A DNA stretch of 64,000 nt. Origin: Bettongia penicillata ogilbyi (Eukaryota > Chordata > Mammalia > Diprotodontia > Potoroidae). A model generated the notes under the pieces. That model was given only the letters and a program-made list of their open reading frames with translations. It was not told where the DNA came from and ran no database searches. The translations under genes and the position numbers were made by a program. Of the stretch, positions 22,640 to 35,309 are shown in pieces (within the stretch, counting starts at the first letter, position 1; each line of letters begins with the position of its first letter). The stretch covers positions 4,569,182 through 4,633,181 of the forward strand of contig JAJHZJ010000808.1 in the NCBI GenBank assembly GCA_023548195.1, given 5' to 3'.

Positions 22640-23110
22640 CCAACCCTAACCTCTCTGCTTACCTCCATCTCAGTCGTCACATCTCCAACAGCTTAGTGGA
22701 CATTCTGAACTGGATGCTCTGTAGGCATCTCAAACTCGCCGTGTCTGGACTGGATCTTTTCTCCCAAACCCCTCCCCTCTTTGGAATTTCTCCATCCTTG
22801 GAGTCACCTGTAATCTGCCTGTCATCCTCTAGTCCTCCTTCACAACTCCTCGAGCCAATCTGTTACCAAATTTTATCCCTTTATACTTGACATGCATCCC
22901 CTTCCTCCCTCACACGCTCCTCCCTCCCCTGGGCAGGTCCTCATCACTTCAGACCTGCACTACTGCAGTAGCCTGCTGGGGAGTCTTCTTGCCTAAGCAT
23001 AGCTCTAACCACATCGATCTCCCTCGCATCCCCGACCCAGTACATTCAGTAGTAACATTTATTTCTAGGATCCTGATTTCTTTCAGAGCCTTGCAAACTT
23101 AGCCTCTATG
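22640..23110 (+). mobile_element. L2 LINE ORF2 C-terminal fragment
   Basis: 'ctcaaactcgccgtgtc', 'tccttggagtcacctgtaat', 'cgagccaatctgttaccaaa', 'caggtcctcatcacttcaga', 'ctactgcagtagcctgctgg' and 'agtcttcttgcc' run in the order of the L2 reverse-transcriptase C-terminal region. No open frame survives. Confidence 0.78.
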
Positions 23111-23640
23111 CCTTTAAGAAGTTTTCTAGGGGTTTTTCATCGCTAGTGCTAAGAGAGACATGAGATGGGTTTTCTCTTAACTCCCGACCTCCCTTAAACC
23201 TCTCCCCTTATTTCCTTTGTTGACTTAAGCCAAGTTGGAAAAAAAACAAGTACACAAAGAGGGAAGATAATGGCAGAGTCTTTGGGTGTACACAGGACTC
23301 AGGTAAGATTCATCCACATTACAGAGTAAACTCAGGCTCTCCAGGATATTTTATCACAAAAACTGGAGTGGTAGGTTGGGAAGAAATGGTGCCTATACCC
23401 TCTATATTTATTAGGATCAACTATGTCCTCATATCAGACCTTAAACTCCTAGTTACAAGACACTGTCACTTTGGATTAACTTTTGTATAGCATTTAGCAG
23501 AGTTGTCTTCATTCAGAAACTTCAAAAGGTCTGATGAGTCTTCAAATGCAATGGAACCAGATTTTTTCAATGACCATAGAAAAACAGTAAAGTAAAAGTT
23601 ATCATCTTTAAAATCTTCTTTAGGTGAAACAAAAGTCACT
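23111..23640. other. Unassigned sequence
   Basis: Nothing recognised; AT-rich with no paired splice sites. Confidence 0.4.
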
Positions 23641-23644
23641 AAGA

Positions 23645-23885
23645 ATAGCTAATCATAGCGAGCATTTCTGTAGTGGTATAAGATTAGAAAGGTACTACGC
23701 ACATTATCTCATTTTAGCCTTCCGATAACTTTGTGAGGCGGGTACTCTTATTATCCCCATTTTACAGATGAGGATGCTGAGGCAGACTGAAGTTAAGTGA
23801 CTTTCCCAGAGTCACACATCTAAGAAGAGTTCAATTCAAATTCATATCTTCCTGAGTCCAAGTTCAAGGCTCTTATTACAATTCA
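23645..23885 (-). mobile_element. MIR-type SINE
   Basis: 'gcacattatctcattttagc', 'atccccattttacagatgag', 'gttaagtgactttcccagag' and 'tcacacatctaag', then the reversed head. Confidence 0.82.
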
Positions 23886-23904
23886 TCATTTCCAAATTTC
23901 TTTC

Positions 23905-24744
23905 TTTTTGTTTGTTTTGTTTGTTTTTTTATTTACATTTATTTATTTAAATTTTCAACATTCATTTCCACAAAATCTTGGGTTCCAAATTCTCTCCCCA
24001 TCTCTCCCCTTCCCCACCCCAAAACGCCAAGCATTCTAATTGCCCCTATCACCAATCTGCCCTCCCTTCCAACATCCTTCCCTTCCCCCATCCCCATCTT
24101 CTCCTTTGTCCTGTAGGGCAAGATAACTTTCTATACCCCATTACCTGTATTCCTTATTTCCTAGTAGCAACAACAATACTCAACAGTTGTTCCTAAAACT
24201 TTGAGTTCCAAATTCTCCCCATCCCTCCCTCCCCACCCATTCCCTTTGGGAAGGCAGGCAATTCAATATAGGCCATATCTGTGTAGTTTTGCAAATAACT
24301 TCCATAATAGTCATGTTGTGTAAGACTAACTATATTTCCCTCCATCCTATCCTGCCCCCCACTGCTTCTATTCTCTCTTTTGATCCTGTCCCTCCCCAAG
24401 AGTGCTGACTTCAAATTACTCCCTCCTCCCATTGCCTTCCCTTCCATCATGGCCCCCACCCTGCTTATCCCCTTCTCCCCCACTTTCCTATATTGTAAGA
24501 TAGGCTTTCATACCAAAATGAGTGTACATTTTATTCCTTTAGTCGAATATGATGAGAGTAAGCTTCATGCTTTTTCTCTCACCTCCCCTCTTTTTCCCTC
24601 CACTGAAAGTCTTTCACTTGCCTCTTTTATGAGAGAGAATTTGCCCCATTCCATTTCTCCCTTTCTCCTCCCAATATATTTCTCTCTCACCGCCCAATTT
24701 CATCCCTTTAAGATATGATCTCATCCTATTCAATTCACCCTGTG

Positions 24745-24775
<31 letters not shown>

Positions 24776-26268
24776 ATCCCACCAACTACCCAGACACTGA
24801 AAAAAGTCTCAAGAGTTACAAATATTGTCTTTCCATGTAGGAATGTAAATAGTTCAACTTCAGTAAGTCCCCCATGATTTCTCTTTGCTGTTTACCTCTT
24901 CATGCTTCCCTTGATTCCTGTGCTTGAAGGTCGAACCCTCTTTTCAGCTCTGGTCTTTTCATCAAGAATGCTTGAAAGTCCTCTATTTCATTGAAAGATC
25001 ATTTGTTCCCCTGAAGTATTATACCCAGTTTTGCTGGGTAGACAATTCCTGGTTTCAGTCCTAGCTCCTTTGACTTCTGGAATATAATATTCCACACCCT
25101 TCGATCCCTTAATGCAGAAGCTGCTAGATCCTGTGTTATTCTGATTGTATTTCCACAATACTTGAATAGTTTCTTTCTAGCTGCTTGCAACATTTTCTCC
25201 TTGACCTGGGAACTCTGGAATCCAGCCACAATGTTCCTGGGAGTTTCTCCCCTTGGATCTCCTTCAGAGGGTGCTCTGTGGATTCCTTCAATATTTATTC
25301 TGCCTCCCCCACCCCACCCCCCCAGTTCCAGAATATCAGGGCAGCTCTCCTTGACAATTTCATGAAAGAGGATGTCTAGGCTCTTTTTTTGATCATGGCT
25401 TTCAGGTAGTCCCATAATTTTTAAATTGTCTCTCCTGGGTCTATTCTCCAGGTCAGTTGTTTTTCCAATGAGATTATTTCACATTCTCTTCCACTTTTTC
25501 ATTCCTTTGGTTTTGTTTTTTGTGATTTCTTGGTTTCTCATAAAGTCATTAGCTTCCATCTGCTCCATTCCACTTTTTAAAGAACTATTTTCTTCAGTGA
25601 GCTCCTGAATCTCCCCTTCCGTTTGGCCAATTCTGCTTTTTAAAGCATTTTTCTAGTCATTGGCTTTTTGAACCTCCCTTGCCAATTGAGTTAGCCCATT
25701 TTTAAAGGTGTTATTTTTTTCAGCATCTTCCTGGGTCTCCTCTAGCAAGGTGTTGACCCACTTTTTCCTGCATCTCTCATTTCTCCTCCTAGTTCTCCCC
25801 CCACCTCTTTTACTTGATTTTCAAAATTCCCCCTGAGCTCTTCCATGGCCTGAAGCCATTGAATACTTATTTTGGATGTTTGGGATACAGAAGGCTTCAC
25901 TTTTATGTCTTTTCCTGATGGAAGCATTTTCTTTTTCATCTTTGGCTCCTGTGGGTTGAGGGATCTGTGAACCTGTTGCTGCTGGGACTAGGGATTCCAG
26001 GACTGGAGATTCCGCCCCCGAGGGCTGTTCGGGAGCCGCTCAGTGGCCAAGGCTGGGCTGGGCTCTGCTCTGTGTCTGGTGCAACCAACATTTCCCGTGG
26101 GCCTTTCAGGTCACCCTGGGCTGGAAATCTCCTCTGCTCCACCGTTCTCCACCTCCGTTGCTCCAAAATTTGTTGAGAGTCCCTCTCTACAGGTATTTTA
26201 TGGTCTGTGTGGGGAGAGACTGCGTTTATGTGTCTTTCTACTCCACCATCTTGGCTCTGACCCCCCCC
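23905..26268 (-). mobile_element. HAL1 (half-L1) retrotransposon, copy 2
   Basis: Same architecture as copy 1, with a shorter 5' UTR. The 5' end carries AAGATGGTGG (box at 26246-26254). The 3' end lies near 23910-23960 with 'acattcatttccacaaaatc' next to a TTTATTTA-rich tail. Flanks share AATTTCTTT at 23895-23903 and 26269-26277, a short target-site duplication. It is 2.36 kb against about 2.8 kb for copies 1 and 3, with losses in the 5' UTR and ORF1 start. Confidence 0.85.
24920..25939 (-). pseudogene. HAL1 copy 2 ORF1 relic
   Basis: Broken into several frames. An N-terminal piece (25742-25939) has KDIKVKPSVSQTSKISIQW. A C-terminal piece (24999-25415) has MGLPESHDQKKSLDILFHEI, a glycine-rich insertion (LGGWGGGGR) from a C-run expansion, then KEKMLQAARKKLFKYCG and RRVWNIIFQKSKELGLKPG. 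The coiled coil between them carries stops. Most degraded of the three HAL1 ORF1s. Confidence 0.8.
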
Positions 26269-26424
26269 AATTTCTTTTAAAACACAGATTTTATGAATAC
26301 CTTTTATCTTTATAATGCAGCCATTTCTCCCTATTTTAAGCAAAGTATCTAATGTGTCTTTATATCAGACTTTAAACTTCTAGAGGAGAGACAGAGCCAT
26401 GCTGAATTCCTATTTTCAAAAGTG

Positions 26425-27120
26425 CCAAGTGGGCAGAAGTACCTATTTGTACAAAAATATTTATAGCAGCTCTTTTTGTGGTAGCAAAGACTTGGAAATT
26501 GAGTGGATGCTCATCAACTGTGAAATGGCTAAACAAGTTGTGATATATGAATGTTATGGAATACTATTGTGCTATAAGAAATGATGAGGAGGAAGATTTC
26601 AGAAAAACATTGAAAGACTTACAAGAACTGATGCAAAGTGAGCAGAACCAGGAGAACACTGTGTACAGTAACAACAATATTGTAAAATGATCAACTGTGA
26701 ATGACTTAGCTATTCTCAGCAACACAGTGATCCAAGGCAATTCCAAAGGATTTATGATGAAAAATGCTATCTACCTTCAGAGAAAGAACTGATGGAGTCT
26801 GAATGTAGGTCAAAGCACTCTATTTTTCACTTTATTTTTTCATGGTTTTTTTTTGGGGGGGGGTCTGTGTTTTCTTTCACAACATGACTAATATGGCATG
26901 GTCTTCTTCGGCAACAAAGAATGAACACAAACAAATATGGAAATATGTTTTGCATGATTGCACATGTATAACCTATATCAAACTGCTTGCCTTGTCAGGG
27001 AGTGGGGAAGGAGAGAGAGAATTTGGAACTCAATTTAAGAAAAAAAAAGGAATGTTAAAAATAATTTTTACATGTAATTGGGGAAAATATAAAATATTAT
27101 TTTTCAAAAAGTACCAGGTA
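26425..27120 (+). mobile_element. Marsupial L1 3' end (5'-truncated)
   Basis: 'atttatagcagctctttttg', 'gtggtagcaaagacttggaa', 'caagttgtgatatatgaatg', 'actattgtgctataagaaat', 'gagcagaaccaggagaacac', then 'caacatgactaatatggcat' and an A-rich end near 27100. No reverse-transcriptase core. The same text is found reversed at 47350-47885 and in the split copy at 43870-45390. Confidence 0.85.
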
Positions 27121-27184
27121 GAGAAATTCAAGTAGAAAGTTCATTGGAGGGGCAAGGGGCTTCCTATTTTTGATATATCATTAA

Positions 27185-27365
27185 CCAATGACTGAATTTC
27201 GGACACAAAAGCCCACTTCCTCCAAGATATTTTCCTTGACTAACTTCACCCTTAGTATACTTTATATGGCTTTCCCTTCTGTTTTATCTTTCTTGAGTTG
27301 TAACTACACACTGTCTCCATAATGCATTCAATGCAATAAACATACATTAAATACCTAGTAAGGCA
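27185..27365 (+). mobile_element. L2 LINE 3' end, decayed
   Basis: 'cccacttcctccaagatatt', 'ttccttgactaac' and an end with 'caataaacatacattaaata'. Weak. Confidence 0.45.
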
Positions 27366-27930
27366 GCAGAGATTATAAAAAGATAAGTAAGACCTACCGT
27401 AGCTTTGCCTTAATAGTGTTTATGATCAAGTAGGTTTGCAAAGTCCCTGAAAAAAAAGGAAGCTGCTCATGAAAGAAAGCATAAAGCTGGGTTTTCCTGC
27501 TTTGCAGAAAAGTCAATGTGCTTTTAATATCACCTTGCCAAAGGAATGGACAGACAGAGGGATGGATGGACACACACACACACTTCATCAAATCACTGAA
27601 ATGCCCAAATGGTTCAGGGATCTCAGAGATAGGACTGTTTCCTGCAGCCACCCCAGATCACAACATGGCCATACCTACTCATCTCTCCTCTACCTTTTAT
27701 CCAGATCCTCCCAGAAGTTCACCCCAGGAGATCTACCCAACACTGCTTCATTTTTGGTTTAGAAAATAAAGTACCAAGCACATGCATACTTTAATCATTC
27801 CTAGTAAAAGCTGAGTCCAGAGTAGAAATTCAGCATTTGCTGAATGAATCTGGCCAAAGATAATTAGATCTCCTTCTACCAGTTTCTCTAACAGTTACCA
27901 TGACAACATGGGAGCTGAATGGCCAATAGA
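27366..27930. other. Unassigned sequence
   Basis: Small ACAC run near 27570-27581. Overlapping plus-strand open frames near 27470-27770 have no recognised domain. Confidence 0.4.
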
Positions 27931-27934
27931 TTTT

Positions 27935-28075
27935 CCCAACCTTGCTTTGAATCCCATCTTTTCTGTGTGACTTTAGCCAGGACCCTTGACCTCTCTGGCC
28001 CTTAGTTTCCCTTCATATTTAAGATGAGAAAGCTGGACTAGATGGATTTTGAGGTCCCTTCTCTCTCTAGGTATG
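27935..28075 (+). mobile_element. MIR-type SINE
   Basis: 'tgtgtgactttagccaggac', 'gacctctctggcccttagtt', 'gctggactagatggattttg', 'aggtcccttctctctctagg'. Confidence 0.68.
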
Positions 28076-29090
28076 AATTCCATCAACATGGGAACAGGTT
28101 TACACAACTTCTTGGAGGCAGACAATCATTCAATTCAAGCAACTTTTTGTCTGGGTGCACTATAATGAGCTGGGCAATCACAAAAGAACTCCATTTTGGT
28201 ATTTTAAGAAATTTTCACTTGAGCTCATACAGAAGGAACAAAAAGGAGAAGAGTCACTCCGCTGACAATTTCAGACCTGCTTTGTTCATTAGTGGGTGCA
28301 AAGCTATGATATAATTTCATTAATTTATTCCTCATTAATTAAATGAAAACACATATTTAAAGAACTTTGAAAAAGCTCAGGAGATAGAATTAGTAATTCC
28401 AAATGCACACAGTCTTAGAGCTTTGGGAAACGTAATAAAAATCACGATAGCGATAGTCTTTCTGAATACATAATAGTTGTTACTACGATCAGAATTTTGG
28501 CAGTAGAAGAAAGCAGAGATTATTCTTATTTTAATAGAAGAAACTGAGGTTTCTTCACCAAAAAGTGAAGAAATGTTCCTTTCCCGCCACCCCTAATCAA
28601 TTAAAAAAAACATTAACTAAATAGTGATCATATACAGAGAGCTATGTTGAGTAATGGGGGAAATAAGGTACCTGCCTCATGCAGCTTACATAGACCTAAT
28701 AAGCAGTAGGGAGAGAAGAACCCAGGTCTCCCAGCTCTCAGTCTACTTCTTAGAAGCAAAAGCCCTGTGACAGCTGTGGGGGTGAGGGGGAAAGTCTTGC
28801 ATTTAGGGTTTGTCTCCAGGCAAGGGGCTGCTGTCTGCTACACTTGAATAGCACAAGACTTTAAATTCAGAAATTAGCCTCATGAAAGCTGGAGCAGAGA
28901 TCCCCAATGCCATCCAGAAAGCAAAGAAATTAGCAGAGGGCTTTTGAGCTGATGTGCTATATCACCACCAGACCTTGAGCACCACTTCCCTTTGGGTAAG
29001 GAATGAGGTCTACAAAGAACACACACACACTCAGAGTTCCTAATGGAGGTAGTAAGCATTCAATGAATAGCAGTACTACCTAGAAGAGGA
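28076..29090. other. Unassigned intronic sequence
   Basis: No repeat family or exon recognised over 1 kb. Confidence 0.4.
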
Positions 29091-29099
29091 ATTTTAATA

Positions 29100-29640
29100 A
29101 ATTATTTTATTCATTCATTTCATAAGCATTTATTAAGTACTTGCTGGGTACAGAGCTTATACTTTGTTATATTTATCATTAAGCTAGATGACAAGCCAAA
29201 AAGCTGCTGGAATTAATAGAAAACTAATTTATTCAAACTAAAATGAATGTTTAGGAACTGGGGCAGATGTAACATTTACAGAAGATTCATCTCCCCTCCT
29301 CTCATAAAGCTTATAGTCTAGCAAGGGGAGAAAATAGAATAGTTACAGTGATAACGTTAGAGAGATGCAGAATCAAATGTTATGTGAGGTCAGAAGGAGG
29401 GGAAATTAAGGAAGGTTTCATGGAAAAGGGGACATTTGTGTTGGGCTTTAAAGGATGGACAGGAATTTGTTAAGTAAAGAGGAGGAGAGAGAATATTCCA
29501 TAGGGAAAAACAAAACATGAGAAAGTGTTTAAGTGAAGGAGAGAGCAGGGAAGGGAAATTCACAGTGGGTGCACTAGGGAATGCTTCTGGAATATTTGAA
29601 AGCTCCTTAAGATGAAGTCTCTTGAATAATTTAGACATTT
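29100..29640 (-). mobile_element. L2 LINE 3' region
   Basis: Reversed L2 3' end 'attcatttcataagcattta' and 'ttaagtacttgctgggtaca'. A less clear part (29160-29290) intervenes before the purine-rich section 'cataaagcttatagtctagc', 'ttgggctttaaaggatggac' and 'gagagaatattccataggg'. Confidence 0.72.
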
Positions 29641-30355
29641 CTTTTCCCCCTCCCCCAACCTCATTCACACTACAAATCTGCTTAGAAAACTTTCCTCCTC
29701 CCTAGATCTCACCAAGAGTACAGTTTGGTGTCTTAACTGAAATGATCACAGCCTCCAAATTAGCAGCATCTAAATTAATGAGGTTTTTACTGCATCCTAA
29801 AGTACAATCGTTAATTTTCAATGACAGAAATGGAAGCAGTCTGTTCTCCTAAGGTGCTAAACAATTCTGTTTTCTTGACTGTGCCCCAGCAGTCAACAAC
29901 TGAGGGCCCCCAAGCAAAACAAACTATCTCTCAGCACCCACATATCAGGTTCTCAAGTACCAGGGACTTGATCACTGCTTCTAGTACAGCACAAGGATCC
30001 AACACAACCATTTCTGTGGTGCCATGACAGGCAGGGAGTAATCCGGATACATTTGCATCTGTCTAGTGAACTTGGGGATAAAGAGTTTTAAAATCTATAG
30101 AGGACCAAGTTCAATGAATATTTTTGCTCTTTAACTACATATCTAGGAAAACAGATGCATTCTTTGGAATGTAAAAATTCAGCTTACACAGGCAAATGAC
30201 ATTATTCTTAATTATTTGGTGGGAGTGGAGTCTCTCTACATGACCTATTAAATGCATGGTATGAATTATGAACTATTCAAAAACACTACTGGCTTGAACA
30301 ATTAAATAAATGAATTGCTCAGGCTCTAGACTGACCCAATCATTAAATGTGCTAT
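29641..30355. other. Unassigned sequence with one plus-strand open frame
   Basis: The frame at 29821-30027 (68 codons, beginning MTEMEAVCSPKV) is Ser/Thr/Gln-rich. It has no recognised domain and no donor or acceptor pair I would trust. Confidence 0.35.
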
Positions 30356-30359
30356 TTTT

Positions 30360-30587
30360 CTTAACAATAACAGCAGATTTATATAGCACTTAGCAGCTTA
30401 CAAAAACACTTCCTTGAAGCAAGAAAGACCTGAGGTGGGTAGTATAGCACTACCCCCATTTCACAGATGAGGAAACAGAAGCCTAACACAGTCAAGTGAT
30501 TTATCCAGTTAGAGTAAGGGTTGGGCCTTGCACTCAGTTCTCCTCACTACAAAATCAGCATTCTTTCTACTACGCTGAGCTGTTTTA
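30360..30587 (-). mobile_element. MIR-type SINE
   Basis: 'gatttatatagcacttagca', 'cccatttcacagatgaggaa', 'gtcaagtgatttatccagtt', 'ttctttctactacgctgagc'. Confidence 0.8.
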
Positions 30588-30854
30588 ATCAAAAGAGTCC
30601 AACCATTTTCTGTCTGAACCTACTTCCAAGTTATCACAGCTCTCCCCATTTTGTTTTCTTAATGTTACTCATCTATCAATACTCCTTGAAGTGCCCATGA
30701 ATGGCGGGCGTACATAGTGACTCCTGCCATTGCCACCAAGGAGAAAAAAATAAAAGGAGACATAGCTGGATCCTTAGATCCAGGCATAAAGGCATAAAAG
30801 GATGGAGAAATGGAGCAATATTATTTTCTTTATTTTGGCTATTTTAGGAATGAT

Positions 30855-31122
30855 AAAAAATGGTAACATTTATGTTGTGCTCTAGAGTATACAAAGCACT
30901 TTAAAATCATCACCTTTTATTCCCATAGTAACTTGGGAGGTAGGTGTTATTTTATCTCCGTTTTACAGATGAGGTAACTGAAGCAGACATAGAAGGAATT
31001 CAGTATTTCAAAAATTCCTTCCTCAACTAAATAAGTTGCGGAGCTAACAGGCTTCTAAGGCTGGACTTATATTCAGGTCTTCTTTATTCAGCCCAGCATG
31101 GTACCACCGAGCTGCCTCATTC
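30855..31122 (-). mobile_element. MIR-type SINE
   Basis: 'tacaaagcactttaaaatca', 'gttttacagatgaggtaact', then an altered core and the reversed head 'atggtaccaccgagctgcct'. Confidence 0.78.
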
Positions 31123-31134
31123 TACCTCATAGTG

Positions 31135-31547
31135 CACTTCTGACTCCCAGACATTCTCTCCAATGCCCCAGAAAATCAGTTCATCCTGGAAACTCACTCT
31201 ACCCTAGACTTCACTAACTGGAAATAACCTCCATGCCTGTGACCTCCCTCTCTGACCGGCTGGTTCCTCCTACAGCCCCATCTTAAGGAAGAGGCCCAGA
31301 CTAATGACGTTCTCATTCCTCTCCAGGTTACATTTCTGAATTTCACAAACTTTCTCTACAATGTCCCAGGACTGGTATCTTCATTTCATTTCCACTTTAG
31401 CCCCCTTCTGTATGTTATTTTCCCCCTTAGAACGTAAGCTCCTTGAAGGCAGAGACTATTTTTTTTTTGGCTTGCATTTGTAATTCCCCAAAGCTGAGCA
31501 TAGTGACTGTCATGTACCAAATGCTTAATAAATGCTTGTAGACTGGG
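31135..31547 (+). mobile_element. L2 LINE 3' end
   Basis: 'cttagaacgtaagctccttg', 'aaggcagagactattttttt', 'aaagctgagcatagtgactg' and 'tgcttaataaatgcttgtag': complete L2 3' terminus. Confidence 0.85.
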
Positions 31548-31589
31548 TTTCTCAAAGAAGACATTCATGTTCTCTTAGGGGAGGGGGGC

Positions 31590-32175
31590 ATTCAACCACA
31601 ATCAACCTCCATTTATTAAGCACCTATATACACAAAGCCATGTGCTATGCATTGGCAGAGAGACAAATCAATAGACCAAGCCCCTAACCTTAAGGGACCT
31701 CTCATCTGGGAAGGATGATAGAACACACAGGAAGATAAACAGAGTGCAAATGCGAGTGAGAATCTCTGTGTAGGTTAAAGTGGAAAGTTGTACTCAAACA
31801 GATGGGGTTCAAATTGTTTTCAGGGTTTGTGTGGTTTTCTCTGAGGGGGAAGAAGTTAGAGAAGGCTTCACGGAGGAGAGGGCATTTGGAGGTGGTGCTT
31901 CAAAAGATGCATGTTTGTTACAAAGCTTCCTTTCCAGCGAGGGGAGATGGAAGGGAAAGGAAAGAAATGCTTGTTAATTTAAAAAAGAGAAAATTAATTA
32001 AAAAACGAAAGCAGGAAAGATGGCTAGGATATAGTCAGTTGGATATGGGAGTGGGGGAGCACAGCATTACTGGCATTTATGAACTAATGGTATGATGCGG
32101 GAAAACAGAGGGCATGTTCTAGGCATGGCAAGGAGTCTAGGGGCTGATGGCGGCAAGCGGGGAATCAGATGACAA
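31590..32175 (-). mobile_element. L2 LINE 3' region
   Basis: 'tccatttattaagcacctat', 'catgtgctatgcattggcag', 'accttaagggacctctcatc', 'gaaggcttcacggaggagag', 'ggtggtgcttcaaaagatgc'. It lies tail to tail with the plus-strand L2 end that stops 40 bp earlier. Confidence 0.75.
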
Positions 32176-32770
32176 AGGGAGGTAGGAGTCCAATTTTAAA
32201 GACAAGGAAGTGCCAACCGCACATGAGACACGTAAAGAGAAAGCTCACTAGGGAATAAATGATAACAAAGGGGAGGCACAGGAGGGTCCAGGGAAGTGTG
32301 GATACCTGTTTAGGAAGAAAGGAGAGCATGGCAAATGCCAGCTTCCAAAGAGGAAGCTGCTAATGCTTGTGAACTCTACCAGCCCAGCAGGCTGCCTTGG
32401 AAACTTTTTTCTGCCTTTCATAGAGACAAGAACTTGCTGCTCTTTGAACATTAGATATTAAAAATATAAAGGAATATTAACAGATCATTTCCACTGTGCA
32501 ATGTGATAATATATCCCTAAGTGAAATACACTAAATACTCAATCAGACTAAGGCCTAAAAATTATTCCAGCACTTTTCTGAGAGGTAGTATTACTAAAAT
32601 AAAGTTTAAGGTAATTCTTCAACTCCTAGTAATTACTCCTTACTTATATATTCTGAACTTACTTTCCATATTGTGATAACTGTAAAAGGAAGCTTTACTG
32701 AAAAAACCTTCCATGGACAGATTCATGAGTCTATCCATGGTTCATGGATTTTATTAGCAAATTAGCTTTA
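32176..32770. other. Unassigned sequence
   Basis: Nothing recognised; AT-rich. Confidence 0.4.
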
Positions 32771-32774
32771 GAAT

Positions 32775-32990
32775 AAGTGTTCTTAACCTGAGGCTTGTGA
32801 ATTGGTTTTCACGAATTTTAATATTTGACAAATGGAGTTCAATATAATTGGTTTCTTTAGAAATCCAACGTATTGGATTTTATGCAGTTAAAAATATCAT
32901 TCTGACAGGAAGTTCACAGGCATCTCCAGGCTGCCAAAGGGGTCCATGACCCCAAAAAGATTAAGTACCTTTGCTTTAGAAGGATTAGCC
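32775..32990 (+). mobile_element. MER5-like hAT MITE
   Basis: 'gtgttcttaacctgaggctt' at one end, and 'ggggtccatgaccccaaaaa' then 'gattaagtacctttgct' at the other, as degraded inverted termini. The interior has 'attttatgcagttaaaaata' and 'tcattctgacaggaagttca'. Confidence 0.78.
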
Positions 32991-32999
32991 AGGCAGGAT

Positions 33000-33535
33000 T
33001 TATCACGCTTCATAGAAGTGAAATGTTTCCGGACAAGTACAAGCATTACAGGTACACCCAATAACATGATTATGAAACAGAGTTGATGACTGCATATGCC
33101 AATGGTCCTTTATCAACTAACCATTTCGAATTATATTTTAATTCTTAAATTGAGATGCTAAAACTGGCAGGGGACTAGAGCCCAGGAGACTTCAGTTCAA
33201 GTAGGGGCTTGCTTGCCTGTCAGAAGACAGGCTCTACTGAACATAAATGAGAAATAATTGCTGCTTTCTCTCAGGCAACAGGCTTGGAAATGTGAGGACG
33301 CATTGCTGTTAGCCTGAGTCTAGGCCTATTTTTCAAAAATGCCAGTATCTTAACACTTCTGGAAGTCACATAGAAATCACACTGTTTATACACAAATGAG
33401 AAAGTTCTCTGTTCTTCTGAATAATTTGATATGTCAGTGACAGGGGCTGCCACTGGTCACTAGAAAAATTTCAAATTAGGCCCATAAATATCTGAATCAA
33501 ACATTTCCTAAAATGGAAGGAAATCTTATGGGAGG
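33000..33535. other. Unassigned sequence
   Basis: No family recognised. A minus-strand 60-codon frame at 33271-33453 is without recognisable domain. Confidence 0.4.
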
Positions 33536-33539
33536 AAAC

Positions 33540-34545
33540 TCATGTCTTCAATGCCTACTGTGTGCCCAACACTGTTTAGGAGCTTAAATAAATGAATGAA
33601 TGAATAAAAGTCATCCTCAAGGCACTTATGTTATGGAAACAACATATACATAAAAAATATACAGAATATTGACGAAGTAATTGTGTGGGGTAGGGCACTA
33701 GCAACTGCTAGGGGGGAAATCAGGACTGTCTTCTGGCACTTGAGTTGATCTCAGAAGGAAGAAAAGCGTTCTAACAGATTGAGGAGATGGAGGGAAAGGA
33801 AGCCATTTCAGCAATGGAGAGACAGCCTTGTTCAAAGACCAGGAGGTAGGTGATGGAACATCATATGCCAGGAATGGCAAGATGGCCAGTTTGGCTGAAA
33901 TGTTCATGAAGGGCAGTATGGACCAACAGGGCCAGAGAGAAGCGTTTGGATTTCATCTGAGAGGTAAGAGGGAATTACCGGGACTTCTTGAGCAGCAGAG
34001 CAAAATGAAACCTGTGCTTTTGGAAGATCTGGTTAGTGCCTGTGTGAAGGATAACTGGGAGAGTAGAAACACCTGAATTAGGGAAACCAGTGAGAAAGTT
34101 ACTGAGACAAGGGCCTGAGTTGTCAGAGTGATGGCTGTGAATGTGGAGAAAAGGGGATAAGAGACAAATGGACAGAGAAATGGGTAAGATAAAGGAAAGG
34201 GAAAAGTGCCTTTGGGGTTGTGAACTTGAGTGGAACGACAGTGGTGATGTCAAGAAAAATATAGAAGTTAGGAAGATGTGGGGGTAAGGAGAAAGATAAC
34301 GGATTTTGTTTTGAGCACACCGACTTGGAGATGCCTATAGGTCATCCGATTGGAGATGCCTAGGGGGTAGCTGGTGATATGGCCTTTAGGTTCAAGAGAG
34401 AAATACAATAGGTAAGTCCAACAATTAGCTGTACAGAGATGATCATGAACCTATGAGAATTAATGAAACCATCAAGAAAGAAAGAAGGGGGGAGGAATAG
34501 GAGGACAGAGCCCTGGTGTATACTCATATAAAGGAATAGGACATA
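33540..34545 (-). mobile_element. L2 LINE, ORF2 C-terminus and 3' region
   Basis: About 1 kb of reversed L2: 'aatgcctactgtgtgcccaa' at the 3' end, then 'gacagccttgttcaaagacc', 'gcttttggaagatctggtta', 'ttgagcacaccgacttggag', 'cgattggagatgcctagggg' and 'acagagccctggtgtatact'. All frames closed. Confidence 0.82.
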
Positions 34546-35305
34546 GAAATTGTAGCTTTTTCTACTGAAATAAGAATTTATTCATCCATCCATTCAACAA
34601 ATGTTCAATGAGCAACAGACTACTCTGTATAGAATGAGCACTACTAGGTCCTGAGGGCAAATATCTAACAGGCACTTTTCAGGATTCTGACAGCATTTCT
34701 TTAGTTCCCATAATGCTTTTTACTATCATTATTATAACAGATGAAAATAATGTAATCTTATTGGGAAAGTCCTAGGCTAAGCTAAATCTATTCCAAAAAT
34801 CTATGGTTAGGATTCTACAGCTACATTTCCTAGAATTCTTGGCAAGTGTCTAGATGAGCTGCTTTCTGAATTGTTGCCAAACAACAGTTGCCTGGGCCTT
34901 CGGACAATTAATGAGCGTGTATGAATCTCCTCCAGTTCTTGGGATAACAGGCTTTACTTTGCTACCCCCTGGTTTCCATATGTGCTGTTGCTTCTCTGCC
35001 AGAGACGTAATTATTTATTACAAGTCTATATTCCTATTATTTGTAGAGCAATAACATGCCAGATGCCATAACTGCTTTTGAGATGGAAAAAATAACAATA
35101 GAAGCCAAAAAGTTTAAGCGACAGCACAGAGAAAACAAAATCATTGTCCCAATAGAACTTATTCCTAGTGCAGAGATCATGGATATGACTGTTGATCACT
35201 GACTGGCCAATATTTAGATAAGTATAGAAGAGGATGAAGGAAATAGCCATCAGGAAATATAGCATGAGGAAAAGTTAAAAGACAAGGACAAGCAAGGGGG
35301 TAGAA
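34546..35305. other. Unassigned sequence
   Basis: 'attcatccatccattcaaca' and 'aatgttcaatgagcaacaga' near 34570-34620 may be one more L2 3' tip; otherwise nothing recognised. Confidence 0.4.
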
Positions 35306-35309
35306 CCAA

